Made by a program: the position numbers and the translations under genes | In this document: in pieces, positions 46,041 through 55,179 of the stretch | Numbering within the stretch: the first letter of the stretch is position 1 | Layout of the letters: every line of letters starts with the position of its first letter | Assembly (NCBI RefSeq): GCF_000280925.3 | Contig: NZ_CP012109.1 | Coordinates: 1,550,001-1,614,000 of the forward strand | Origin: Myxococcus hansupus | GTDB taxonomy: Bacteria > Myxococcota > Myxococcia > Myxococcales > Myxococcaceae | Direction: 5' to 3' | Length of the DNA: 64,000 bases | The notes under the pieces: model-generated | Told to the model about the DNA's origin: nothing | The model's database searches: none | Seen by the model: the letters and a program-made list of their open reading frames with translations, nothing else

Positions 46041-48059
46041 ATGGAAACGTACGTCGTCAAGGACGGGGACTCTCCCGACGCGATTGCCCAGAAGTACGGG
46101 TTCAAGGAATGGAAGCTCATCTACGAGCATCCGGACAACGGCGCCTTGCGCGCCACGCGCGGCGCGAACGAAATCAAGGCGGATGACCGGGTCCTCATCC
46201 CGGACCTGCCGGAGAACAACATCTCCGCCGGAGGGCCGCAGGCCCTCATCGCCACGTCGGGAAGGCCCCTGGTGCTGCCGCCCGTCCACTTCGACGCGCA
46301 CATGCACATCATGAGCGGCAACTGCACGCCCATGCCCGCCATCGTCCAGATGATGAAGGACAAGGGGCTGGGGTGGGCCATCGACACGGGCACCAGCCGC
46401 ACCGCCGTCAACCGCCTGGGCTGGTGGGTGGCGCGCGTGCCGTTCGGGCTCGCGCCAGAGATTGGTGACCTGTCGCACCGCACCACGTTGCGCATCGGGC
46501 AGGAGGCGGTGCGGCTGAGCAACAGCCTCGTGGTGGACGAAATCAGGGTCGCGGCCACCGGGATGGGCGGCGCGACGACGTACGAGGTCCCCGCGACCTT
46601 CCGCAGCTATCCTTCCTCGAAGGGGCACTACGAGGCGCGCAAGTCCTACCTGGGCATGTCCGTGGTGCTCACCATGGACATGGATTACTGCCACCTGGAT
46701 GGCTACCAGGGCGAGCCTGTCTACAGCACCGAGTCGACCGAGGACGGCCCGCGAATCACCTACCGGTGGCGCACGGATTCGCACAAGGAGGGCGAGAAGA
46801 TCGTCGCCAGCTCCTCGGAAGTGGACCTCCACGAGACGTGGACGCGGCAGATGCTGCACACCGCGCGCGCCGCGGCGGAGAACCCCTTCCGGCTGCTGCC
46901 GATGTATCACTTCGAGCCTCGCCGCTACATCAAGAGCGCCAAGAAGGAGACCCCCTTCTCCAAGGTGGTGACGGCCTCGCAGGCCGCGCCCTTCCTGGGC
47001 TTCAAGATGTATTCGCCGCAGGGCTACATGCCCGTGGAGCGGCACTCGCAGGTGAAGGGCGTCCTGAGCTGGTTCTTCGGGGAGTGCGAGAAGAAGGACA
47101 TCCCCATCATGACCCACTGCACCCCAGCGGGTTTCTACACGCACGAGCGGCGCTTCTACCTGGACAACGAGCCGGACGAGGCCATCCGCAAGGACGCGAA
47201 GTACGCGCCCGACCGGGAGAAGCTCGAGGCCGCGGACAAGGCCATCTACCAGGCGCGCGAGCACCTCAAGGAGGTGGAGGACAGTTGGGTGAGGCGGAAC
47301 ATCCCGCTGAACGTCCGCCGCGCGAAGGGCGCCATCGAGGATGCGATTGAAGCGCGCGAGGCGGTGCTGAACCCGGGCCGGATGCGCTACTTCTACGAGA
47401 ACTACGTGCACCCGGAGGCGTGGCGGCCGCTGCTCAAGTCGCACCCGAAGCTGCGGCTGTGTCTGGCGCACTTCGCCAGCGACGGGAGCTTCTGGAACTG
47501 GCGCAAGGGGCTGACCGTCACCACGGACGGGCAGAAGATTGTCTACGACAAGAGTTGGATTGGCTCCATCATCGAGCTGTGCAACGAGTACGAGAACTTC
47601 TACACGGACATCTCGTACCTGGACTTGATGGATGGCGAGAAGTGGAAGCTGCTCGCTGACATCCTCAAGAAGCACCCGTGGATGTTGAAGAAGGTCATGT
47701 TCGGCACCGACTGGTACATGATCACCGCCGAGCCCGTGGCCTATGCGGACTGGTACAGCCGTACGCTGCGTGGCCTGGAGTTCATCCAGAAGGAGCTCCC
47801 CACACAGGTGAACCTCTTCACCCAGTTCGCCACCGTCAATCCGACGCGCTTCTACCGGTTGATGGAGGTCGCCCCGAAGATGAAGGAGGGGCTGAAGACG
47901 CTCCAGGGCCGCCTGGACATCAAGGGCACGCCGGTGGACCTGCTCGAGGACAACTTCACGACGCTGATGCGGCTGCAGAGTCCCCTGGAGCAGCTCGACA
48001 AGGCCGGCGGATTGGCCAGCGGCCCGATTCACTACACCGCTTCTTCGAAGCCGAAGTAG
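46041..48059 (+). CDS. LysM-amidohydrolase fusion, candidate T6SS effector
   Basis: 672 residues. Residues 1-55 form a LysM-like domain (METYVVKDGDSPDAIAQKYG). The rest is a TIM-barrel amidohydrolase with metal ligands H87 and H89 in FDAHMHIMSG, His in MTHCTPAG and LAHFASDG, and Asp557 in GTDWY. Substrate is unknown; cell-wall, nucleobase or signalling amides are possible. There is no signal peptide, as expected for tube-delivered cargo. Its position directly after vgrG suggests an effector, with the LysM aiding peptidoglycan binding or loading. No toxic activity is shown, so a VgrG-linked enzyme of another role remains possible. Confidence 0.78.
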   Translation: METYVVKDGDSPDAIAQKYGFKEWKLIYEHPDNGALRATRGANEIKADDRVLIPDLPENNISAGGPQALIATSGRPLVLPPVHFDAHMHIMSGNCTPMPAIVQMMKDKGLGWAIDTGTSRTAVNRLGWWVARVPFGLAPEIGDLSHRTTLRIGQEAVRLSNSLVVDEIRVAATGMGGATTYEVPATFRSYPSSKGHYEARKSYLGMSVVLTMDMDYCHLDGYQGEPVYSTESTEDGPRITYRWRTDSHKEGEKIVASSSEVDLHETWTRQMLHTARAAAENPFRLLPMYHFEPRRYIKSAKKETPFSKVVTASQAAPFLGFKMYSPQGYMPVERHSQVKGVLSWFFGECEKKDIPIMTHCTPAGFYTHERRFYLDNEPDEAIRKDAKYAPDREKLEAADKAIYQAREHLKEVEDSWVRRNIPLNVRRAKGAIEDAIEAREAVLNPGRMRYFYENYVHPEAWRPLLKSHPKLRLCLAHFASDGSFWNWRKGLTVTTDGQKIVYDKSWIGSIIELCNEYENFYTDISYLDLMDGEKWKLLADILKKHPWMLKKVMFGTDWYMITAEPVAYADWYSRTLRGLEFIQKELPTQVNLFTQFATVNPTRFYRLMEVAPKMKEGLKTLQGRLDIKGTPVDLLEDNFTTLMRLQSPLEQLDKAGGLASGPIHYTASSKPK

Positions 48060-48071
48060 GAGCGCCCGTTC

Positions 48072-49253
48072 ATGGATTCCAAGCCCACGCCGAATCAAGC
48101 CGGAGGCGCCGCGCCCGGGAGCAAGGACCCGCTCCTGTTGACGCCCGGCATGCCTGGGCCCGCCGCGCCCAGCCGCCTGCGCTCGCCCTTCCCGTGGAAC
48201 AAGGTGGCGCTGCTCACGGCCATCCCCGAGCCGGACTCGGTGGCCGTCATCACCCTGGACGACAAGCTGTGGCGGCTGAAAATCGAGGGCAACGAGGTCC
48301 GCCGCATCGAGCTGGATGATGAGTATCTGGAGCAGGCGTCCGGTGGCGAGCTGCACCCGCTGCTTCCGCCGTCGCCCACGCAGCTTGCGTATCTGCAGAC
48401 GCGGCGGCTGGTCATCTACGACTTGAAGTGGCAGCAGGCCAAGACGTGGTCCCTGGCGGGCACGTTGGAGGAGGTGGCTTCTCGTGGCGGGTGGGTGTCC
48501 ACCGAGCCGCCCGTGTTGGCGGTGGAGCTGGAGGACACCACGAACTTCCTCACTGAGGACCGCATCGACTTTCGGCTGCGCACGTGGCGCCTGAATGGCG
48601 ACAAGCGCGCGCAACTGGGCATGCTGGAGCTGGGCTCCGTCGTCGGCGCGGTGAAGTGGGACGCGGGCGCGGGGCTGATTGCGGTGCAGCGGCCCGGCGC
48701 GCCGCTGGAGCTGTATGGGCCTGATTTGGGCAAGCCGCAGCCGGAGCACCCGCTGGCGCTCGCGCTGCGCAAGCTGTTGGTGGATGGCTTGACGGTGCAG
48801 TCGTTGCGGCTGCATCACTCGCTGCCAGTGGCGCTGGTGGCGCTGGGCCGGGACGCGGTGCCCAAGCGGGAGGAAGGGAAGCCGCCGCCCGAGGAGCCGG
48901 GCATCTGGCGGGTGTCGTGGGAAGGCTCGGCGGTGACGGCGCGGGTGGCGCGTTATGCCTCGGGCGAGTCGTTGAGCCTGGGGGCGTTGTCGCCCGAGCA
49001 CGACTGGGTTCACTACCGCGTGACGGATGCGTCGGGGAAGAACCCGCACCTGTACGTGCAGCAGGTGGCCGCTGCCCTGAAGCCGCCTCTGGCGTTGGGG
49101 CCCGTGCCGGAGTCCGGCGCGGCGCTGCTGTGGACAGGAGGCGCGACGTCGCTCGTCATGTACGACGGGACGAAGGACACGCTGGTGCAGTGGAAGCTGG
49201 CAGGTGCCGCGCCCGCGAAGCCGCCCGCGTCGACCAAGCCGGACGGCAAGTAA
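48072..49253 (+). CDS. Propeller-like protein of unknown function, T6SS-linked
   Basis: 393 residues, 12 bases after the amidohydrolase. The sequence alternates short strands with Trp and Asp turns (VAVITLDDKLWRLKIEGN, TQLAYLQTRRLVIYDLKW, PHLYVQQV), resembling WD- or Kelch-like beta-propellers. The N-terminal 40 residues are Pro/Gly-rich and the tail Pro/Ala/Lys-rich. There is no signal peptide. By position it may be an immunity protein or chaperone for the preceding candidate effector; neither role has a motif to support it. Confidence 0.65.
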   Translation: MDSKPTPNQAGGAAPGSKDPLLLTPGMPGPAAPSRLRSPFPWNKVALLTAIPEPDSVAVITLDDKLWRLKIEGNEVRRIELDDEYLEQASGGELHPLLPPSPTQLAYLQTRRLVIYDLKWQQAKTWSLAGTLEEVASRGGWVSTEPPVLAVELEDTTNFLTEDRIDFRLRTWRLNGDKRAQLGMLELGSVVGAVKWDAGAGLIAVQRPGAPLELYGPDLGKPQPEHPLALALRKLLVDGLTVQSLRLHHSLPVALVALGRDAVPKREEGKPPPEEPGIWRVSWEGSAVTARVARYASGESLSLGALSPEHDWVHYRVTDASGKNPHLYVQQVAAALKPPLALGPVPESGAALLWTGGATSLVMYDGTKDTLVQWKLAGAAPAKPPASTKPDGK

Positions 49254-49298
49254 TCGCCGTGCGGTCCGGCGCGCCGCGACGCGCGCGGAGGCTCCGTT

Positions 49299-49595
49299 CA
49301 GCGCGCCTTGAGGTGCAGGGCGGCCATCGCGAGCCGCTCAAGCGCGCCTCGCGCGGAGGTTCAGCTCAGCGTGCCTTGATGTGCAGCGCGTCCCGTCGCG
49401 AGCCGCTCAAGTGTCTATCGCTAAGCGACACGTCGTAATGGGCGCACGGGTCAGCGCGCCTTGAGGTGCAGGGCGGCGCGAGTCGCCCAAGTCCCATCGC
49501 TAAGCGACACGTCGTATGGGCGCGGCTCAGCGCGCATCGATGCGCTGGGCGGCCCACCGTGAGCCGCTCAAGCGCCCCTCGCGCGGCGGCTCCGC
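49299..49595 (-). repeat. Degenerate tandem copies of the glycerate kinase gene 3' end
   Basis: Units begin near 49299, 49365, 49453 and 49528, each reading like the minus-strand gene end CGCGCCTTGAGG...GCCCATCGCG that also ends the intact gene at 49596. Spacings are 66-88 bases. The unit at 49528, read on the minus strand in the gene's frame, gives WAAQRIDAR followed by a stop, nearly identical to the true C-terminus WAAQRLKAR. Two units share the exact element ATCGCTAAGCGACACGTCGT. Each looks like a partial duplication of the terminal coding bases plus 3' flank. Confidence 0.75.
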
Positions 49596-50711
49596 TCAGC
49601 GCGCCTTGAGGCGCTGTGCCGCCCATCGCGCCGCGGCCTCGCACAGTGTCGTCGCGGCGTCTTCACCGGGGCGTGCCTGTGAGGCCAGCTCCACCACCTC
49701 GTGGAACAGGTCCAACTCCAGGCCCTCGTCGCGGCGCACCTGCCCGGCGAAGAGCACCACCGGCGTGCCGTGCTCGCGCGCGAGCCGGGCGATGCCACCC
49801 GGCCCCTTGCCCAGCGACGTCTGCCGGTCGAAGCGCCCCTCGCCCGTGAGCACCACGTCCGCCATCAGCACGCGCCGCTCCAGCCCGAGCGCACGCGACA
49901 CCAGCTCATAGCCAGGAACCAGCCGCGCCCCAGCGAGCGCCAACAACCCAAAGCCGAATCCACCCGCGGCCCCTGCACCGGGCCAGCCCGCCGATGTCTC
50001 ACCCAGCACCCCGGCCACATGCGCCAGCGCCGCTTCCAGCGCCTCGACATCCGCCGCGTCCGCGCCTTTCTGCGGACCGAAGAGCCGCGCGGCGCCATCT
50101 GGCCCCAGCAGCGGCGACGTGACATCCGTTGCACCCAGCAGCTCCACCGCGCCCAGCCGTGGATGCCGCGCGCTCGCATCCACCGTGGCGAGCCGAGCCA
50201 ACGCCGCGCCACCTGGGGGCAGCGGCTGCCCCGCCGCGTCCAGGAAGCGGAAGCCCAGCGCACTGAGCGCGCCCGTGCCCGCGTCCGTGGTGGCGCTGCC
50301 ACCCAGCCCGACAATCAGCCGCTCGCAGCCCGACTCCAGGGCCGCGCGCATCAGCTCGCCCGTGCCGTAGGTGGACGCGTTCCGCGCGTCGCGGGACTCG
50401 GGCGGCAGCAGCGACAGGCCGGAGGCTGCGGCCATCTCCACCACCGCGGTGCGGCCGTTCTCCACGAGCGCCCAGTGGGCTTCCACTGGCGCGCCGAGCG
50501 GCCCCCGCACCACGAGCGAGTGACGTTCACCCCGCAGCCCGGTGAGGAGCGCGTCCACCGTCCCGGGCCCGCCGTCCGCCAGCGGTGCCACGTCCAGGAC
50601 CACCTCCGGAGAGGACTCGCGGAGGCCCTGGGCCATGGCTTCGGCGGCCTCCGCGGCGGTCAGTGTTCCCTTGAATTCCTGCGGTGCAACGAGCCAACGA
50701 GGAGAAATCAC
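49596..50711 (-). CDS. Glycerate kinase (GlxK/GarK family)
   Basis: 371 residues from GTG 50711; longer in-frame starts at 50771 and 50810 exist, but the family pattern begins at LVAPQEFKGTLTAAEAAEAM. DVAPLADGGPGTVDALL and VGLGGSATTDAGTGALSALG are the glycerate kinase phosphate- and substrate-binding signatures, and LTGEGRFDRQTSLGKGPGG is the conserved C-terminal block. It phosphorylates D-glycerate (2-phosphoglycerate-forming type) in glyoxylate or serine catabolism. The usual Asp-Ser of APDSFKG is replaced by Gln-Glu (APQEFKG), a departure worth noting. Confidence 0.87.
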   Translation of the reverse strand: MISPRWLVAPQEFKGTLTAAEAAEAMAQGLRESSPEVVLDVAPLADGGPGTVDALLTGLRGERHSLVVRGPLGAPVEAHWALVENGRTAVVEMAAASGLSLLPPESRDARNASTYGTGELMRAALESGCERLIVGLGGSATTDAGTGALSALGFRFLDAAGQPLPPGGAALARLATVDASARHPRLGAVELLGATDVTSPLLGPDGAARLFGPQKGADAADVEALEAALAHVAGVLGETSAGWPGAGAAGGFGFGLLALAGARLVPGYELVSRALGLERRVLMADVVLTGEGRFDRQTSLGKGPGGIARLAREHGTPVVLFAGQVRRDEGLELDLFHEVVELASQARPGEDAATTLCEAAARWAAQRLKAR

Positions 50712-50925
50712 GATGAAGGGCTTGGCGTTTTCTGAGGTGTCCAGGGAACTCCAGAAGGCCAGGGGACCCATACCGCGTCCTGCACCTGCGAGAGCCCCCA
50801 CCCCTGGCATACCACTCCCAGCGTCATTCCCACTCCTGGGGTGATGCGTGTTTCATCACTTCGATGTTTCAACGAGGTCGCTGCGACGTGAATTCCTGCA
50901 AAGACTTGAGTTTAAGTATTGGAAT
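50712..50925. other. 214-base gap upstream of glycerate kinase
   Basis: No gene seen. An AT-richer section with a short CTTGA/TCAAG inverted pair lies around 50907-50932, where the YkgJ-type gene ends. The glycerate kinase promoter is expected here, but no clear elements were found. Confidence 0.3.
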
Positions 50926-51414
50926 TCAAGTTTTCTCTGCGTCGCGCCAAGCCTCCGCATGCCAGTCCAGCAGGGGCCGAGGGGCCTTCAGCGAAGGGGC
51001 CACGCGCTGGGACACGCGCTCCAGCCGCTCCAGCAGCGTGGCCACCATCTCCGCGGGCTGGCGCGCCGGTCCGCGGATGCGCTCGCAGAAGAAGGTCCGG
51101 CAGCCGAAAGGCCGGTCCGCGTACACCGAGCAGCGCAGGCCGGTGGCGTCCAGGTAGGGGCAGCCCCCATCCGCGCGAGGGGGCGGCAGCGGACGGCCGC
51201 GCGACAGCAGCTCCCATTCGGGCTGCCACAGCCAGGGCTGCCGCCGGGTGACGGCGAGCTGGCAGCACTCGCCGCTGGCCGGGCAGGAGTAGGGCGCATA
51301 GGCCGCGTCCGCCTGGCGGTAGACGGCGCGCACTTCCTTCAGGGCGCGTTCCCGCTCGCGGGTGCCGCCTCGGGGGGCGTCGTCTTCCTCGTCCCAGTCG
51401 TCCCGCGTCCGCAT
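50926..51414 (-). CDS. YkgJ-family cysteine-cluster protein
   Basis: 162 residues with the Cys pattern of the family: CPASGECC near residue 44, CPYLD, then CSVYADRPFGCRTFFC near 92-108. The cysteines likely bind zinc or an Fe-S cluster. The N-terminus is acidic and Arg-rich (MRTRDDWDEEDDAPRG). The function of the family is not established. It ends 10 bases before the RlmI gene's stop side, so it is transcribed with rlmI as the downstream gene. Confidence 0.85.
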   Translation of the reverse strand: MRTRDDWDEEDDAPRGGTRERERALKEVRAVYRQADAAYAPYSCPASGECCQLAVTRRQPWLWQPEWELLSRGRPLPPPRADGGCPYLDATGLRCSVYADRPFGCRTFFCERIRGPARQPAEMVATLLERLERVSQRVAPSLKAPRPLLDWHAEAWRDAEKT

Positions 51415-51424
51415 GGCCGTGGCC

Positions 51425-52726
51425 TCAGAGCACCCGGAGCACGAAGCACTTCAGGTAGCGCGTCTCGCGCAGGTTGAGCAGCACGGGGTGGTCCCGGCCG
51501 GCGCCACGGCGCTCGATGATTTGCACGCGGCGGCGGGCGTCCGCGGCGGCGGAGGCGAGCATGTCCTCGAAGCCCTGTTCGTCCACGTGGTACGTGCAGC
51601 TCGCGGAGATGAGGATGCCGCCGGGCCGCAGGAGCTGCATGGCGCGGAGGTTGATTTCCTTGTACCCGCGCACCGCGGCGGGGATGGCGTCCTTGTTCTT
51701 CGCGAAGGACGGCGGGTCCAGGACGATGGTGTCGAAGCGCTTGCCGTCGTCCACCGCGTCGCGGAGGAAGTCGAAGGCGTTGGCCACCACCACGTCCAGG
51801 TTGCTCAGCTTGTTGGCCTCGGCGTTCTCCCGAAGCTGCGCGGAGGCCGCTTCCGAGATTTCAATCGCGGTGACGTGCTTGGCCCGCGTGGCGAGCTGGA
51901 GCGCGAAGCCGCCGACGTACGAGAAGCAGTCCAGCGCCTCGCCGTGGGCGTACTGCGAGGCCATGACGTGGTTCTCCCGCTGGTCCAGGAAGGCGCCCGT
52001 CTTCTGGCCCTCCAGCAGGTCCGCGCGCATCTTCACCAGGCCCTCGTCGAAGGACACGGGGCCGGGGCGCTCGCCACGCAGCACGCCCTTCTCCGGGACG
52101 AGCCCCTCCAGGTTGCGCACGCCCACGTCGGAGCGGTTGATGATGCCGCGCGGGTTGAACTGGGCCTGGAGCAGGTCGGCGATGAGCTCCTTGCGCTGCT
52201 CCATGGCGGGGACCAGGAACTGCGCGCTGAGGAAGTCGCCGTAGCGGTCCACCACCAGGCCGGGCAGGCCGTCCGCCTCGCCATGCACCAGCCGGTACGT
52301 CTTCTCCCCCGGCAGCGCGAGCTTGCGCAGGCTCTCCGCGGCCAACAGCCGCTCGCGGAAGAAGTCGGCGTCCACCGCGACGTCGTCGAAGCTGAGCCAG
52401 CGCAGGGAAATCTTCGAGTGCTTCGAATAGAAGGCCTTGCCCAGGAACCAGCCCCGGCTGTCCGTCACCCGCACCACCTCGCCGCCGGCCAGGCCCGGGT
52501 CGCCGTTGAGGTCCGCGCGGTAGATCCACGGGTGGCCGCCCTGCCAGCGCTCCACGCCGCGGCGCAGCAAGGAGACCTGGGGGAGTCCATCCGGGCCCAG
52601 CTCGGGCTCCGTGCGGTCCGGGGCGGGCTTCTCGGGGCGGGCGTGGGGACGGCCCCGGCCTTGGGGCGGAGCGGGAGGCCGGGAGGCGCCTCGATGCGGG
52701 CGGGGAGGCTTGGAAGAGGTGGGCAT
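51425..52726 (-). CDS. rlmI: 23S rRNA (cytosine-C5) methyltransferase, RlmI-like
   Basis: 433 residues from ATG 52726. A basic Pro/Arg-rich N-terminus (~50 residues) precedes a PUA-type RNA-binding domain (GVERWQGGHPWIYRADLN) and a Rossmann SAM domain with ALDCFSYVGGFALQLA (motif I) and DTIVLDPPSFAKNK (the DPPSF catalytic loop); the Cys in ISASCTYHVDE is the likely catalytic nucleophile. E. coli RlmI methylates C1962 of 23S rRNA. The N-terminal extension is longer than in the E. coli protein. Divergent gene 52756 begins 29 bases upstream. Confidence 0.88.
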   Translation of the reverse strand: MPTSSKPPRPHRGASRPPAPPQGRGRPHARPEKPAPDRTEPELGPDGLPQVSLLRRGVERWQGGHPWIYRADLNGDPGLAGGEVVRVTDSRGWFLGKAFYSKHSKISLRWLSFDDVAVDADFFRERLLAAESLRKLALPGEKTYRLVHGEADGLPGLVVDRYGDFLSAQFLVPAMEQRKELIADLLQAQFNPRGIINRSDVGVRNLEGLVPEKGVLRGERPGPVSFDEGLVKMRADLLEGQKTGAFLDQRENHVMASQYAHGEALDCFSYVGGFALQLATRAKHVTAIEISEAASAQLRENAEANKLSNLDVVVANAFDFLRDAVDDGKRFDTIVLDPPSFAKNKDAIPAAVRGYKEINLRAMQLLRPGGILISASCTYHVDEQGFEDMLASAAADARRRVQIIERRGAGRDHPVLLNLRETRYLKCFVLRVL

Positions 52727-52755
52727 GGCGTTCGCGGCGTATACTCGCAACCCGC

Positions 52756-53289
52756 GTGAGATACGAGTTGCTCCTCCAGACGATGACGCCGGGCACGCCT
52801 TACGAGGCTGCGCGGGTGGATGCCCTCCTTTCCCAGAAGGGCGCGACCGCCCGGCCGGATGGTGTGCGCAGGTGGTCCTTCAAACACGGCGACGTCGAAA
52901 TCGGCGAGCTGCGTGAAGGGGGCCAGGTCGTGGCCACCGAGCTGCGCGTTCCCCTCTCCGACCGCACGGACCTGGTCCGCGAGGTGCTCGCGGAGGCGGT
53001 GAAGCTGGCCACCGAGGCGGGCGCCCGGCTGGTGGACCCCCAGTTGGGCCGCCCGCTGACCACCCAGGACGATTCCAGCGTGCTGGAGCAGTACGTCCGG
53101 ACCGCGCGCTATGCGGGCGAGGTGGCCGGCATGCCCGACGCGCTCGGCGCCGGCAGCTACGCCATGGAGTCGTCCACGACGTCCACGGGCTTCCAGCTCT
53201 CCGGGCGCTTCCTGCTCATCGCCATTGGCATCCTGGTGGCCCTGTACCTGGTGGTCGACTCGATGGTGGGCCAGTTGGGCGGACGCTGA
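52756..53289 (+). CDS. Unknown protein with a C-terminal membrane anchor
   Basis: 177 residues from GTG 52756. The N-terminal ~110 residues are soluble and mixed alpha/beta (MRYELLLQTMTPGTPYEAAR); one helix near the end (FLLIAIGILVALYLVVDSMV) is a tail anchor. A TATACT hexamer ends only 11 bases before the start, hinting at a very short 5' leader. No family was recognised. Homologues of this size and layout would be expected mainly in myxobacteria. Confidence 0.65.
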   Translation: MRYELLLQTMTPGTPYEAARVDALLSQKGATARPDGVRRWSFKHGDVEIGELREGGQVVATELRVPLSDRTDLVREVLAEAVKLATEAGARLVDPQLGRPLTTQDDSSVLEQYVRTARYAGEVAGMPDALGAGSYAMESSTTSTGFQLSGRFLLIAIGILVALYLVVDSMVGQLGGR

Positions 53290-53364
53290 CACGGAGGCGG
53301 GGGACCGGGACTTGCGCCGTCCGGTTCTCCAGCACGCACACTCCCGAAGGGTTACCTTGGGAGC

Positions 53365-53943
53365 GTGTTCAGACTTCTGCTCATCACCTGCATCGTCTTG
53401 CCCATCCTCGAGCTGTATCTGCTCCTGGCCATTGGCCGGCAGATAGGGCCCTTGCCCACGCTTGCCTGGGTGCTGGTGTCGGGCATGGTGGGCGCCGCGC
53501 TGTCACGGCGGGAGAGTCGGCGGGTGCTGCGCCAGGCGCGTGAGGCCATGGCGCGAGGCCAGGTGCCCGAGGAAGGCCTCCTCAGCGGCGTGCTGGTGCT
53601 GGCGGGCGGCGTGCTGCTCATCATCCCCGGCGTCATCACTGACGTGACGGGCCTGCTGTTGCTGCTGCCCCCCGTGCGCCGCCTCATCTCCGCGCGTGTG
53701 CGCCGGACCCTGGAGCGCAAGATGCGGGACGGCTCGATGCACGTCACCTCCTTCGGGGGTGGTGCCTTCGGGGGCGGCTTCCACACCTCGGTCGGCGGGC
53801 CCTTTCCAGGCGGCCCCGTGCCTCGCACGCCCTACACCCGCGCCATCGAGGAGGACGCGGGCGCCCCGGCCCGGCGCCCCCAGGAGCCGCAGGCGGAGGT
53901 GGACGCGGAGTTCACGGAAGAGGGCCCCGGCCGGAGGAGCTGA
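53365..53943 (+). CDS. fxsA: FxsA-family membrane protein
   Basis: 192 residues from GTG 53365. Two to three hydrophobic helices are seen: LLLITCIVLPILELYLLLAI with the family's Glu, IGPLPTLAWVLVSGMVGAAL, and LVLAGGVLLIIPGVITDVTG, the signature of FxsA. The tail is Gly-rich then acidic (GGGAFGGGFHTSVGG). E. coli FxsA relieves exclusion of phage T7 by the F plasmid when overproduced; its normal role is not known. It follows the 52756 gene by 75 bases. Confidence 0.85.
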   Translation: MFRLLLITCIVLPILELYLLLAIGRQIGPLPTLAWVLVSGMVGAALSRRESRRVLRQAREAMARGQVPEEGLLSGVLVLAGGVLLIIPGVITDVTGLLLLLPPVRRLISARVRRTLERKMRDGSMHVTSFGGGAFGGGFHTSVGGPFPGGPVPRTPYTRAIEEDAGAPARRPQEPQAEVDAEFTEEGPGRRS

Positions 53944-53959
53944 GCCGTCCGCGCGTGCG

Positions 53960-55060
53960 TCAACCGCCGCGCGAACCCAGGCTGCCGACGCTGGCTTGCA
54001 GCGTGGTGGAGCCGGTGCGCCACGGACGCGCCTGGTCCCGTATCCAACTGCCGATGCGGGCCACCAGCGCGCATCCCAGGAGCAAGCCCACGCCAATGCT
54101 CAGGGCGGGCAGCAGTCCCAGCGTGGGACCCACGCGGCTGGACAGGCCCGAGTAGCTGGCCCAGCCGTACACGATGGGCAGGTGCAGGACGTAGATCCAC
54201 AGCGACAGGCGGCCCAGGGGGGCCAGCGTCCCACTGACGCGCTGGGGCAGCAGGTTCACGATGCCGAGCACCAGCAGACCCTGTCCCACGCGGTAGGCGA
54301 CGAGCCAGGCGCTGGAGGGGCCCCAATCGGCCTCCTGACCGCGCATGACCCAGATGAGGCCGCCGCCGAGCACCACCAGCGCCAGCCCCTGCGTCCAGCC
54401 CGGGCGCAGCACATTCAGCAGGTGCGCGGCGAGGGCGCCCGCGAAGAAGTAGCTGGCCCAGGGGAAGAAGGGGAAGCGGCTGGTGCCGCCGCTGCCGATG
54501 AACTGGCGCAGCGGGCCGGGGAGTCCTTCACCCAGGGACCACATCGTCGACGACACCAGCGGCAGGGCCACCGCCAACGCCACCAGCACCACGGTGCGGC
54601 CCCATCGGACCGGGGCCAGGGCGAGCAGCGTGGCGCCGAAGAGCAACGCGAAGCCGATGCACTGGAGCGCGTCGAAGGTGAGCACCGTCGTCAGCATCTT
54701 CTCGGTCCACCCCATGTGCCGCACGGCGGACCAGCCGGGCCAGTGCACGAGGTATCCCAGGAAGATGAGCAGGAGCGCGCGGCGCAGCCGCTTCCCGTAG
54801 GTGTCCCGCGCCGCGGTGGGCCGGGAGCCCAACGCCGCCACCACCGCCCAGCCGCTGACCAGCAGGAACAGCGGCGCGGTGATGCCGCGGAAGGTCCAGT
54901 ACGTCTGGACCCAAGGGTGTGCGCGAACCGCCGGCGCCAGCAGCGCGTCCAGCGTGTGGCCCACGACCATCGCCAGCACGGCGAGCCCGCGGGCGCCGTC
55001 GAGGCCCGGATGCCGGGTCTCTCGTTTCTGGAACGTGAAGGAAGGGCCGAGCTGACTCAC
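53960..55060 (-). CDS. Membrane acyltransferase-like protein (DUF1624/HGSNAT-type)
   Basis: 366 residues from GTG 55060, chosen for its GGAGA site; ATG 55108 with an AGGAGGG site is an alternative. About ten hydrophobic helices are present, beginning LDGARGLAVLAMVVGHTLDA, the conserved N-terminal helix of the heparan-alpha-glucosaminide N-acetyltransferase-like/OpgC group, whose His is catalytic. Such proteins move acetyl or acyl groups across the membrane onto sugars. The acceptor here is unknown. Confidence 0.75.
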   Translation of the reverse strand: MSQLGPSFTFQKRETRHPGLDGARGLAVLAMVVGHTLDALLAPAVRAHPWVQTYWTFRGITAPLFLLVSGWAVVAALGSRPTAARDTYGKRLRRALLLIFLGYLVHWPGWSAVRHMGWTEKMLTTVLTFDALQCIGFALLFGATLLALAPVRWGRTVVLVALAVALPLVSSTMWSLGEGLPGPLRQFIGSGGTSRFPFFPWASYFFAGALAAHLLNVLRPGWTQGLALVVLGGGLIWVMRGQEADWGPSSAWLVAYRVGQGLLVLGIVNLLPQRVSGTLAPLGRLSLWIYVLHLPIVYGWASYSGLSSRVGPTLGLLPALSIGVGLLLGCALVARIGSWIRDQARPWRTGSTTLQASVGSLGSRGG

Positions 55061-55179
55061 GAGGTCTCCAGCATAGGCCGTGACTCGGGCCACGTCTCGA
55101 AAACGCATGAACGCGTCAGGCCCTCCTTCACGGAGAGACAGGACACCGGGACGGGTCGTGTGGTGCTACAGGGAGGGAC

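Noticed and set aside
49299..49595. tRNA or structured ncRNA
   Set aside because: The repeats track the coding end of glycerate kinase; no cloverleaf or covarying structure could be drawn.
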